Under the pieces are notes generated by a model. The model was not told the origin of the DNA. It did no database searches and saw only the letters and a program-made list of their open reading frames with translations. A DNA stretch of 64,000 bases from an uncultured Latescibacterota bacterium (GTDB lineage: Bacteria > Latescibacterota > UBA2968), in NCBI GenBank assembly GCA_951812755.1, contig OX638329.1, positions 5,092,522 through 5,156,521 on the forward strand. The letters run 5' to 3'. Shown in pieces: positions 24,944-33,500 of this stretch. How positions within the stretch are numbered: the stretch's first letter is position 1; each line of letters starts with the position of its first letter. Made by a program: the position numbers and the translations under genes.

Positions 24944-27900
24944 ATGCTACGCTATACACCATCCTGCCCCCCCGCGCTTGGCACCATCTGTTTGCTAAGC
25001 CTTCTGCTCTTGCTATTCCCGTGGTCGCTATCCACCCAGACCAGCAGCTTTTCCCTCTCTCTGGACTTAGATAATTCTGAAGGTGACCAGGCAGTATCTT
25101 CTCTCGATGTCTTTCCCAATCGCACGGTTCCCATCCAGATCTTCGGCACAGATATTGGGTCGGCAAGTGATATCTCCTTGCGCTTTGAATTCGATCCAAC
25201 GCAGGTTGCTTACGAAGGCTTTAAGAGGGCCAATATCGTATCTGGCACCTCTGCTCTTACGGGAAAGGACTTTGCAAATATCGGGATAACTTTATCCAAT
25301 AGTAATGCTACCAATAGTGGTCTTATAGGCACGATTCGCTTTCTCACAACAGAATCATTTTCTGGTACAGACATACGACTCGTGCGAGAAGGACAGACGG
25401 AGACCGTATCGATGGACCTGAGCCTTACCTTGCGGCTTGCGAAATCGCCTTCTCCGGACTTTAATGGCAATGGGATTGTAGATATCCCCGACTTCTTGCT
25501 CTTTGTCGATGTGTTCGGCTCAAAGGAAGGTCAGGAAAAGTATGAGGCAAAATACGACCTGAATATCAATGGCGAGATAGGGATCCCCGATTTTCTGATC
25601 TTTGTCGATAACTTCGGCAAAGTATTGAACCGCGCACCGGTCTTCACATCTGAATCTGCTGTCACACTCTCCCTTGATGAGAACACACCATCGGGACAGC
25701 CCATAGGCGATCCCATCTCTGCAACCGATAGCGATGGCAATACCCTCACCTATCGCCTCAGCGGGGACGATGCTGACAGCTTTACCATTGACCCGAACAC
25801 AGGGCAAATTCAGACGAAAGAGACTTATGACTTTGAGCAAAAGAGCAGCTATTCCTTAATCGTGATCGTCAGCAATGGCAAGGGAGGCGAGGCGAGTCTT
25901 GAGGTGACCATCACCATCAAGGACACTGAGGAAGCGACAGCCGCCATGCCCTCGAATGTGGAGGTAGAAGAGGATGATGGCAAATTGATTGTGCGCTGGG
26001 ATGCCGTGTCAGACGAGGATGGCAAGCCCCCTGTCACCGGGTATGAAGTGGGTTATCGGGAGCGTCCGGACCCATTCGATGCGCCGGGAGAGGATAGCGA
26101 TGAATGGAAAGGTATTCAGAAGGTCAGCAGTCAGTTGGATAGCCTGATCATCACGGGACTGCTCAACGGACAGGCGTATTTGGTAAGCGTTCGTACGCTC
26201 GTCGAAGGGGGCATGAGTGAATGGTCATCGCCCGTTTTAGGCATCCCGGTGATACCGGCAGCAGGGCCAGTATTTCCGGGAGGCGGAGGGGGCGGAGGAG
26301 GCGGAGGAGGCGGTACGCCACCTCAACCACCACAACCACCACAACCACCACCACAACCACCACAACCACCACCACAACCACCACAACCACCGGGTCCCAC
26401 CTTTACGACAGGGCCACCGGGGAAACCAGCCCCACCGACGCTGACGGCACCCCAATCTTTATTCCTGCACATTCAGTGGACAGCACCAGAGAATAGCGGC
26501 GGAACGCCTATCACCGGCTACAACCTTCAATACGGCAAGGACGGCGGTCAGTTGGAGGAATTTCCTCAAGTCATTACAAATACGCAAATAACGTTCCGAG
26601 GCCAGCCCCCAGGAACTGCTTTCGAGGTTCAAGTGCGCGCGATAAACGACGACGGACCCGGCGAATGGTCGAACTCGGCCTTCGGATCGGTCCAACCCAA
26701 CAGACTACCGAGGTTCGTTGAGGCATCTCCGGTGCGGAGTTTTGCCGAGAATACCGTAGCCGGACAGAACATCGGCGAGCCGCTGTCCGTAACGGACGAA
26801 TTCTACGGACACGGACAAAACGGGATGGTCTTCAGCCTTGAAGGCACGGATGCCGGGGATTTCGATATCGTCAGGGTGTTACTACGAAAAGGTCAACTTA
26901 AGACCAAAGAAGGCGTGATATACGACTATGAGACGCAGAACAGCTATTCGGTTAGAGTGAAGGTCGTGGATCCACAAGGCGGCAGCGCCACCGTTGATGC
27001 GACAATTGAGTTAACCGATGTAGATGAACCGCCCGGCAAGCCGGGGACGCCGAAGGTGGAGGCATCAACGGTGACGAGTCTGACCCTGGTCTGGACGGCG
27101 CCGGACAACACGGGGAAGCCTACCATCTCTGGCTATGACGTACAATATCGCATAGGCAGTGGAAACTTCACCGTTGTGAATTACGATGGGACGAACACGA
27201 GGGCGACGGTCGGGAGCTTGAACGCGAACACCGATTACGAGTTGCAGGTGCGGGCGAGAAACCACGAAGGGAAGGGCAAGTGGTCCTATCCGGTCAACGG
27301 CACGCCCAGCGACAACCAGCCGCCGGTCATCTCGGGCGACGGGCGTTTTGAGGTGGCCGAGAACGAGGTGACCGTGGGCACAGTCGTCGCCACCGATGCC
27401 GATAACCAGGACAGCGTTACCGGTTATGAAATATCCGGCGGCGCAGACGAGGCACTGTTCGAGATCACAAGCGGGAATACCTTAGCCTTCAAGACCGCGC
27501 CTGACTTCGAGCGTCCGGCAGACCTTGCCAGCTCTCAACCGTCCAGTGCCGCAGGCGATAACGAGTACATAGTAGAGGTAACGGCGACCAGCGGTACCGG
27601 CGACCGGGTGAAGACCACAGTGCTGCCAATCATCGTCACCGTGACTAATGTTCTCGAGCCGCCTGGAAAAATCGATATGCCCACGGCCTCTGCGTCGGGA
27701 ATTCCCACGCAACTGAGGGTGGAATGGTCGGTGCCGGAGAACACCGGGCCCGATATCGCCCTCTACGGCTATGAAGTGCAATATCGCATCGCCGACAGCG
27801 GCGACGCCTTCGCCAATGGGCGTCTCATCTGGTACAGCAGTGCCGCCAACCTGAAGGACGTAGATGTTCTGAATCTGGAGAATAACACCAGCTACGAGGT

Positions 27901-29428
27901 GCAGGTGCGGGCGATTAACGACGAGGGAGAGGGCGAGTGGTCGGATTCCGCCATCGGTACGACCTTCAACGAGCCGCCGACGGTAACAGACCTCGGCAAC
28001 AGGACGCTGACATTCGAGGGCGGTGCCGAGATCATAAGGGTGAGCGACGGATTTTGGGATAGACACGGCGTCGTGCGGTACGCTGCCTCCTCGAACAATG
28101 ACGCTGTAGCGACCGCACGGGTAGCGGGCAACCACCTGACGATCCTTCCGGTGGCGGTTGGGAGCGCATCCGTTGAAATAACGGCGCACGAATTCTATGG
28201 TCTGACCGCCACGCAAACTATAGACGTTACGGTGCAGACAGCGACGCTCCCGGACCCCACTGTTGCTTTCGATGCCGACGACGAGGACCTTTCCATCCAA
28301 TTCACTGACCGCTTCGAAGCCGAGGAAGCCCGCGCCTACGATGTACGGGTTCGGCAGCAAAATCCGCTGGGGTTGCTCGGTAAAAGACAAGCAGCGGGAA
28401 AGAGTTCGTGGGTGACAGGTTGCGTTGAGCAGTCGAACCCGAACACCAGTGCCGCGGACATTTCGATCATGGCATCATTGGACGTTGTCCTCGAAGCCGG
28501 TACGGCCTACGAGGTCGATTACAGGTACAGGGGAGAGCCTTGTCGTACACGAATAAACTACAGCCCAGGTCTCTGGTCCAGGACAGTCGAATACACAACA
28601 AGCGGGACCAGCTCCTTCGATATCGTGTTCGACTTCAAAGACTTTACGCCTACGGCAACCAAACAAGCTCTATTTGATGCAGCGGAAGAACGCTGGGAGA
28701 GCATCATCAAAAACAGCCTCCCGGATTATTCGGTTAGCGGCGAGGTGATAGACGACCTGAAGATTGAGGTGAAGCTCGGTACCCTCTATTTTGGGGCAGC
28801 CGCCTCGGCATGGATACACGCTAATCGCATCGAGACCCGTCTGCCAGTCGTCTCGTGGATAACGATCGACGAGACGTATTACAATTTCTTGTCGGATGAT
28901 CATTTAGAAAGCCTCATATTGCACGAGATAGGGCACGCCCTGGGCTTTTACGCCGGTGCATTCGTGTGGAGTCACTACATCCGGCCCCGGAGGTATGACA
29001 ATCAGACCGGCGACGAGATACCCGACAGTCATTTCCTCGGTCCGTTGGCGATTTCGGCGTTTAACGCGGCGGGGGGCGCGGACTACGCGGGTGCGAAGGT
29101 GCCCGTGGAGGGCTCCCACTGGCGCAAGGACGTGCTCGGAGACGAGCTCATGACCCCTTTCTTCTACGAGAACGAGATCTCTCCACTCAGTGCGATCACG
29201 ATCCAGGCCATGGCCGATATCGGCTATGTCGTTGATGTCACGCAGGCCGATCCTTACACGATACCCACCCCATCCTCTTCTAAAATAGCAAGGACATCTG
29301 TGCAGCAAGTTCCATTCAAATGCATTGCGGGTCACCCTGTCGAAGCCGAAATGGTCGAAGTACCAGACGCTTTCCCTGGCGTCATGAAATCGACAATCCT
29401 CGAAATACGGGTAATCGGCGAACGATGA
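24944..29428 (+). CDS. Giant secreted modular metalloprotease, unit 1
   Basis: The product has 1,494 residues from the ATG at 24944. A signal peptide (ICLLSLLLLLFPW) is followed by a cohesin-like beta domain (about 33-165), a dockerin-like pair of calcium loops (170-229, with PDFNGNGIVDIPDFLLFVDVFG and DLNINGEIGIPDFLIFVDNFG), a cadherin-type domain (230-329) and FN3 (334-439). A Gly run and Pro-Gln linker (442-484) leads to alternating FN3 and cadherin domains (485-1007) and an Ig-like domain (to about 1100). The C-terminal zinc protease has LILHEIGHALGF (His1327), a candidate third ligand in GSHW (His1392), then ELMTP and SAITIQAMADIGYVVDV, a leishmanolysin-like pattern. It is probably surface-attached or secreted. 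Its paralogue is at 30517. Confidence 0.8.
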   Translation: MLRYTPSCPPALGTICLLSLLLLLFPWSLSTQTSSFSLSLDLDNSEGDQAVSSLDVFPNRTVPIQIFGTDIGSASDISLRFEFDPTQVAYEGFKRANIVSGTSALTGKDFANIGITLSNSNATNSGLIGTIRFLTTESFSGTDIRLVREGQTETVSMDLSLTLRLAKSPSPDFNGNGIVDIPDFLLFVDVFGSKEGQEKYEAKYDLNINGEIGIPDFLIFVDNFGKVLNRAPVFTSESAVTLSLDENTPSGQPIGDPISATDSDGNTLTYRLSGDDADSFTIDPNTGQIQTKETYDFEQKSSYSLIVIVSNGKGGEASLEVTITIKDTEEATAAMPSNVEVEEDDGKLIVRWDAVSDEDGKPPVTGYEVGYRERPDPFDAPGEDSDEWKGIQKVSSQLDSLIITGLLNGQAYLVSVRTLVEGGMSEWSSPVLGIPVIPAAGPVFPGGGGGGGGGGGGTPPQPPQPPQPPPQPPQPPPQPPQPPGPTFTTGPPGKPAPPTLTAPQSLFLHIQWTAPENSGGTPITGYNLQYGKDGGQLEEFPQVITNTQITFRGQPPGTAFEVQVRAINDDGPGEWSNSAFGSVQPNRLPRFVEASPVRSFAENTVAGQNIGEPLSVTDEFYGHGQNGMVFSLEGTDAGDFDIVRVLLRKGQLKTKEGVIYDYETQNSYSVRVKVVDPQGGSATVDATIELTDVDEPPGKPGTPKVEASTVTSLTLVWTAPDNTGKPTISGYDVQYRIGSGNFTVVNYDGTNTRATVGSLNANTDYELQVRARNHEGKGKWSYPVNGTPSDNQPPVISGDGRFEVAENEVTVGTVVATDADNQDSVTGYEISGGADEALFEITSGNTLAFKTAPDFERPADLASSQPSSAAGDNEYIVEVTATSGTGDRVKTTVLPIIVTVTNVLEPPGKIDMPTASASGIPTQLRVEWSVPENTGPDIALYGYEVQYRIADSGDAFANGRLIWYSSAANLKDVDVLNLENNTSYEVQVRAINDEGEGEWSDSAIGTTFNEPPTVTDLGNRTLTFEGGAEIIRVSDGFWDRHGVVRYAASSNNDAVATARVAGNHLTILPVAVGSASVEITAHEFYGLTATQTIDVTVQTATLPDPTVAFDADDEDLSIQFTDRFEAEEARAYDVRVRQQNPLGLLGKRQAAGKSSWVTGCVEQSNPNTSAADISIMASLDVVLEAGTAYEVDYRYRGEPCRTRINYSPGLWSRTVEYTTSGTSSFDIVFDFKDFTPTATKQALFDAAEERWESIIKNSLPDYSVSGEVIDDLKIEVKLGTLYFGAAASAWIHANRIETRLPVVSWITIDETYYNFLSDDHLESLILHEIGHALGFYAGAFVWSHYIRPRRYDNQTGDEIPDSHFLGPLAISAFNAAGGADYAGAKVPVEGSHWRKDVLGDELMTPFFYENEISPLSAITIQAMADIGYVVDVTQADPYTIPTPSSSKIARTSVQQVPFKCIAGHPVEAEMVEVPDAFPGVMKSTILEIRVIGER
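26318..26392 (+). repeat. Nine-base CCACAACCA repeat coding a Pro-Gln linker
   Basis: The repeat encodes PQP units between the Gly run and the second FN3 domain of the first giant protein. It is about half as long as the one in the paralogue (31926-32053), which shows that copy number differs between the two genes. Slippage during replication could alter linker length without a frameshift. Confidence 0.85.
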
Positions 29429-29483
29429 ACCACACGGACAAAATAATCCTGCGCCTATTGTCCTGAAAGTGAGCGTACCGTAA

Positions 29484-29603
29484 TTTCGGAGATTTCCCGC
29501 TGGGTCTTGCTGTATTTGAAATACAAAACAGCAGCACTTGACATGGCAGAAATCGAAATGCCCATAATTTCTGTGGGATGAGACACCCAACCCGGTCTTC
29601 ATA
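29484..29603 (-). pseudogene. Relic of the helix-turn-helix gene
   Basis: On the same strand as, and closely matching, part of the regulator gene at 35689. About 48 bases (TCGGAGATTTCCCGCTGGGT through AAATACAAAACAGCAGC) are nearly identical to 35820-35872, and a later block ending in CCCAACCCGGTCTTCAT matches 35932-35950 with a few changes. The middle is rearranged or lost, and no open frame remains. It lies downstream of unit 1 as the intact gene lies downstream of unit 2. This shows that the whole protease-plus-regulator cassette was duplicated. Confidence 0.7.
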
Positions 29604-29621
29604 AACTCAGGACTTTATCCA

Positions 29622-30017
29622 TCAAATCCTTTGCACCGTGATGTGACTATCCTCAAAACGCTCTAACCTGCGATCATTCGTCAAGAATATATCGCATTCC
29701 GAGATAATAGCCGCCCCCAGATGAATGGCATCAGGCGTCTTGATATTATATTGTGAACGGATATATGCAGCGCGTTCCAGGACTCTTCGGGACAATTCGA
29801 CGATTTCAATAACAGATTGGCTAAAAAATTTATCATAATCAGCCAAAAGGGGTTCTTTATTTTCTGTCAATGGTTTAACGCGGCACTCCATCCATGTTAA
29901 ATCACTTACAATAAGCTCTATATCGGGTTTTTGGATATAATGCAAAATTTTTTCTGAAAAATCTGGTACCTGCTCAACAACATAAATGACCGGAGCTGTA
30001 TCCAAATACAGTCGCAT
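29622..30017 (-). CDS. PIN-domain toxin, VapC-type
   Basis: The product has 131 residues. It has the PIN-domain acids: MRLYLDTAPVIYVVE (first Asp), DLTWMECRVKP (Glu), TPDAIHLGAAI (Asp) and DIFLTNDRRLERF (Asp). VapC proteins are Mg-dependent ribonucleases, often cutting initiator tRNA or rRNA. The ATG at 30017 is used; a TTG at 30023 would overlap the spacing from the antitoxin. It follows its antitoxin by six bases. The pair sits between the two giant proteases. Confidence 0.85.
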   Translation of the reverse strand: MRLYLDTAPVIYVVEQVPDFSEKILHYIQKPDIELIVSDLTWMECRVKPLTENKEPLLADYDKFFSQSVIEIVELSRRVLERAAYIRSQYNIKTPDAIHLGAAIISECDIFLTNDRRLERFEDSHITVQRI

Positions 30018-30023
30018 GATCAA

Positions 30024-30269
30024 TCAATCCCAACTATCGCGTTCAGTTTGCAAATATATATCTACTTGCTCGCGCACTGGAGGTTTGTGACCACGGGCAT
30101 TTTGTTTTTTATGAATATCTAAAAGCACATCAAGCACAGGACGTTTTGAGATTTCTTCCAAAGATTTGACGACAACGCGCACCTTGCCTTTTGGTATAGG
30201 AATTTCTCTATTCAGTGTTACTGTGCGGCCATCAATTAGTGTTCCAGTTGCTGTATATGTATCGTTCAT
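30024..30269 (-). CDS. Antitoxin partner of the PIN toxin
   Basis: The product has 81 residues. An N-terminal beta-rich region (TYTATGTLIDGRTVTLNREIPIPKGKVRVVVKS) resembles the short AbrB-like or DUF104-type antitoxin domain, and the C-terminal half (VLDVLLDIHKKQNARGHKPPVREQVDIYLQTERDSWD) is the toxin-binding tail that commonly ends in DSWD. It is upstream of and next to the VapC-type gene. The antitoxin class is not certain, but the pairing is clear. Confidence 0.75.
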   Translation of the reverse strand: MNDTYTATGTLIDGRTVTLNREIPIPKGKVRVVVKSLEEISKRPVLDVLLDIHKKQNARGHKPPVREQVDIYLQTERDSWD

Positions 30270-30444
30270 AGCATTCGTTCCTCACCATGTAATCTATCAA
30301 CAATTTGGAATATACTCAAAGTTATGCTGAAATGCAATTCAATGCAAGACGCAAAGAACATCACTGTACAACTCAGCATATTATATTTGACTCGCACAGT
30401 AAACCAATGCAGGGTCACGGGCGAAAATGATGATCGCAAAAAGC

Positions 30445-30473
30445 TTGACCTGAGGAGATCGCCGACATATAAT
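30445..30473 (+). promoter_or_regulatory. Strong promoter of the second giant gene
   Basis: TTGACC (30445-30450), a 17-base spacer and a perfect TATAAT (30468-30473) precede the ATG at 30517. The leader of about 37 nt is AT-rich and has no clear Shine-Dalgarno sequence. It is one of the best promoter matches in the window. The rest of the gap (30270-30444) shows nothing else. Confidence 0.75.
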
Positions 30474-30516
30474 GTAAACTTATATATATATTCTTAAAAA
30501 ACGTAGATATTAAAAA

Positions 30517-33500
30517 ATGCTTAACTCCACTGTTAAAATTTTCCCTCTCGCGCTCAGCACCATCAGTTTGCTGAGCCTTCTGCTCTTGCTCTTCCCCTGG
30601 CCCCTATCCACCCAGACCAGCAGCTTTTCCCTCTCTCTGGACTTAGATAGTTCTGAAGGCGATCAATCTATCTTCTCTCTCGACGTCTTTCCCGATCGCA
30701 CTGTTTCCATCCAAATCTTCGGCACAGATATTCAGGGGGCAAGCGATATCTCCCTGCGCTTTGAATTCGATCCCACGCACGTTGCTTACGAAGCATTTAA
30801 GCGGTCAAACATCGTATCGGGCACCTCTGCACTTACGGGAAAAGACTTTGCAAATATCGGGATAACTTTATCGACAGGTAATGCACTTAGTGGCCTTATA
30901 GGCACCATTCACTTTCGCACCACAGAGACATTTTCAGGCACAGACATACGACTGGTGCGTGCAAGACTTGTGCGAGAAGGACAGACCGAGACCGTATCGA
31001 TGGACCTGAGCCTTACCTTGCGGCTTGTCAAACCGCCTTCTCCGGATTTCAATGGCAATGGGATTGTAGATATCCCCGACTTTTTGCTCTTTGTCGATGT
31101 GTTTGGTACCCAAAAAGGTCAAGAGAGATATGAGGCAAAATACGACCTGAATGTCAATGGCGAAATTGGGATCCCCGATTTTCTGATCTTCGTCGATAAC
31201 TTCGGCAAAGTCCTGAACCGCACCCCGGTCTTCACTGTTAATTCGGATGGCACAACACCTGTGGCTTTTGTAACGCGCTCCGTAGATGAGAACACCCCAT
31301 CTGGACAGGCAATAGGCGATCCTATCTCTGCGACTGATGGCGATGGCAATACGCTTACCTATCGCCTCAGCGGGGACGATGCAGACAGCTTTACCATTGA
31401 CCCGGACACAGGACAAATTCAGACGAAAGAGACTTATGACTTTGAGCAAAAGAGCAGCTATTCTTTAACCGTGATCGTCAGCGATGGTGAAGGGGGACAG
31501 GCAAGCCTTGTCGTAAAGATCACCATCAAGGATGTTGAAGAACGCTCTGCCACCGTGCCCTCGAATGTGACGGTAGAAGAGGATGATAGCAAATTGATCG
31601 TGCGCTGGGATGCGGTGCCCGATGAGGGAGACAAGCCCCCTGTAACCGGATATGAAGTGGGGTATCGCGAGCGTCCAGACCCATTCGATCCACCGGGAGA
31701 AGATAGCGATGAATGGGCAGGTATTCAGAAGGTCAGCAGTCAGTTGGATAGCCTCGTCATCACGGGACTGCTCAATGGCCAGGCGTATCAGGTGAGCGTT
31801 CGCACATTCGTCGAAGGGGGCATGAGTGAATGGTCCTCACCTGTTTTAGGCATCCCTGTGATACCGGCAGCCGGACCAATAATCATAGGTGGCGGTGGGG
31901 GCGGCGGTGGGGGCGGCGGTACGACACCTCCACCGCAACCACCACAACCACCGCAACCACCACAACCACCGCAACCACCACAACCACCACAACCACCACA
32001 ACCACCACAACCACCACAACCACCACAACCACCACAACCACCACAACCACCTCAGGATCTCACTGTCTGCGACCGCACCGCGCAGGTACGCGACGCGATC
32101 GTAGCTGCGTCTCCTGTAAGTGCTTGCAGTGATGTCACGGATGATCATCTATCCGCAATCACCGTCCTCGATCTGGAGCGCAAAAACATCTCAGCACTTA
32201 AAGCCGGTGACTTCGGCGGGCTAACTGCGCTGACATCCCTCGACCTGAACAACAACGGAATCACCACCAGCCTGCCAGCGACCCTCTTCTCCGACTTGTC
32301 GGCGCTGGAAACACTCATCCTGAGATACAACGCCCTCGGCGGTAGCCTCGACGCCAACGTCTTCTCCGGACTGACCGCGCTCAAACACCTCGACTTGGGC
32401 AATACCCGAATCACCAGCCTGCCAGTGACCGTCTTCTCCGGCTTGTCCGCGCTCGAACACCTCGACCTGAGATTAACCAGAATCACCAGCCTGCCAGCGA
32501 CCGTCTTCTCCGGCTTGTCCGCGCTCGAACACCTCGACCTGCGCTACAACGGGGTCGGTAGCCTCGACGCCAGCCAGTTCTCCGGACTGACGTCCCTGAC
32601 CCATCTCGACCTGGTCAGCATGGATCTCACCTCCGTGCCCGTCAACCTCTTCTCCGGGCTGACCGCGCTCGAGTTCCTCAGCCTGAGCTACAACAACAAC
32701 CTCACCGACCTGCCGACCACCCTCTTTTCCGGACTGACGAGACTGAGAACGCTGAACCTGAGAGTCAACGACGTCTCCACCCTGCCGGACGGCCTTCTCT
32801 CCGACCTGACGGATCTGAGATCGCTGGACATGAGACAAATGGACTTATCGACACTGCCAGACGGCGTTTTTTCTGGACTGACGAAGCTGACCCAACTCTG
32901 GCTACAGTGGAACCCGGTTGACCCCCTGCCGATTACCCTTTCACTGGAATCGGTAGGGACAGATCAGTTTCGGGCTAAGGCGCACACCGGCGCACCTTTC
33001 GACCTGGTCCTGCCGCTTAAGGTGACTAACGGTTCCATCGACGGCGGCGCAAGCAGCATTGTGATCTCCCAGGGCGATGTAGAAAGCAGCACGCTCACGG
33101 TCTCCCGCACCACCGGGACCAGCGCCGCGGTCACCGTCGATCTCGTCTCTCCACTGCCGTCCCTGCCAGCGAACGACAGCGGGTACGAGTTGGTGCGGTC
33201 CAATGACCTGCCACTGGAAGTCATCGCCGCCCAAATGGGGGTGGAGATCTATCCTACGGAACTGACCATGGCAGAGGACGACAGCGACACCTATACAGTA
33301 ATACTGACCTCGCAGCCGACCTCCAACGTGACGGTCACGGTAACCGTGCCTTCGGATGCCGATGTCACGGTGAACCCATCGCCACTGACATTCACACAGG
33401 ACAACTGGAACGACTCGCAAGCAGTGACGGTGAGTGCCAGCGACGACATAGACACTGATGATGACACGGTCACCCTGACTCACTCGGTAAGTGGTGGGGA

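Noticed and set aside
26163-26390. Minus-strand ORF of almost pure Val
   Set aside because: It is the antisense of the CCACAACCA repeat and has no coding features.
24944-31210. A cellulosome system (cohesin- and dockerin-like modules)
   Set aside because: Both modules occur in the same polypeptides, and no scaffoldin with several cohesins is present. They look like structural repeats.
31926-32053. Tandem repeat as a CRISPR array
   Set aside because: The unit is only nine bases without spacers and encodes a Pro-Gln linker in frame.
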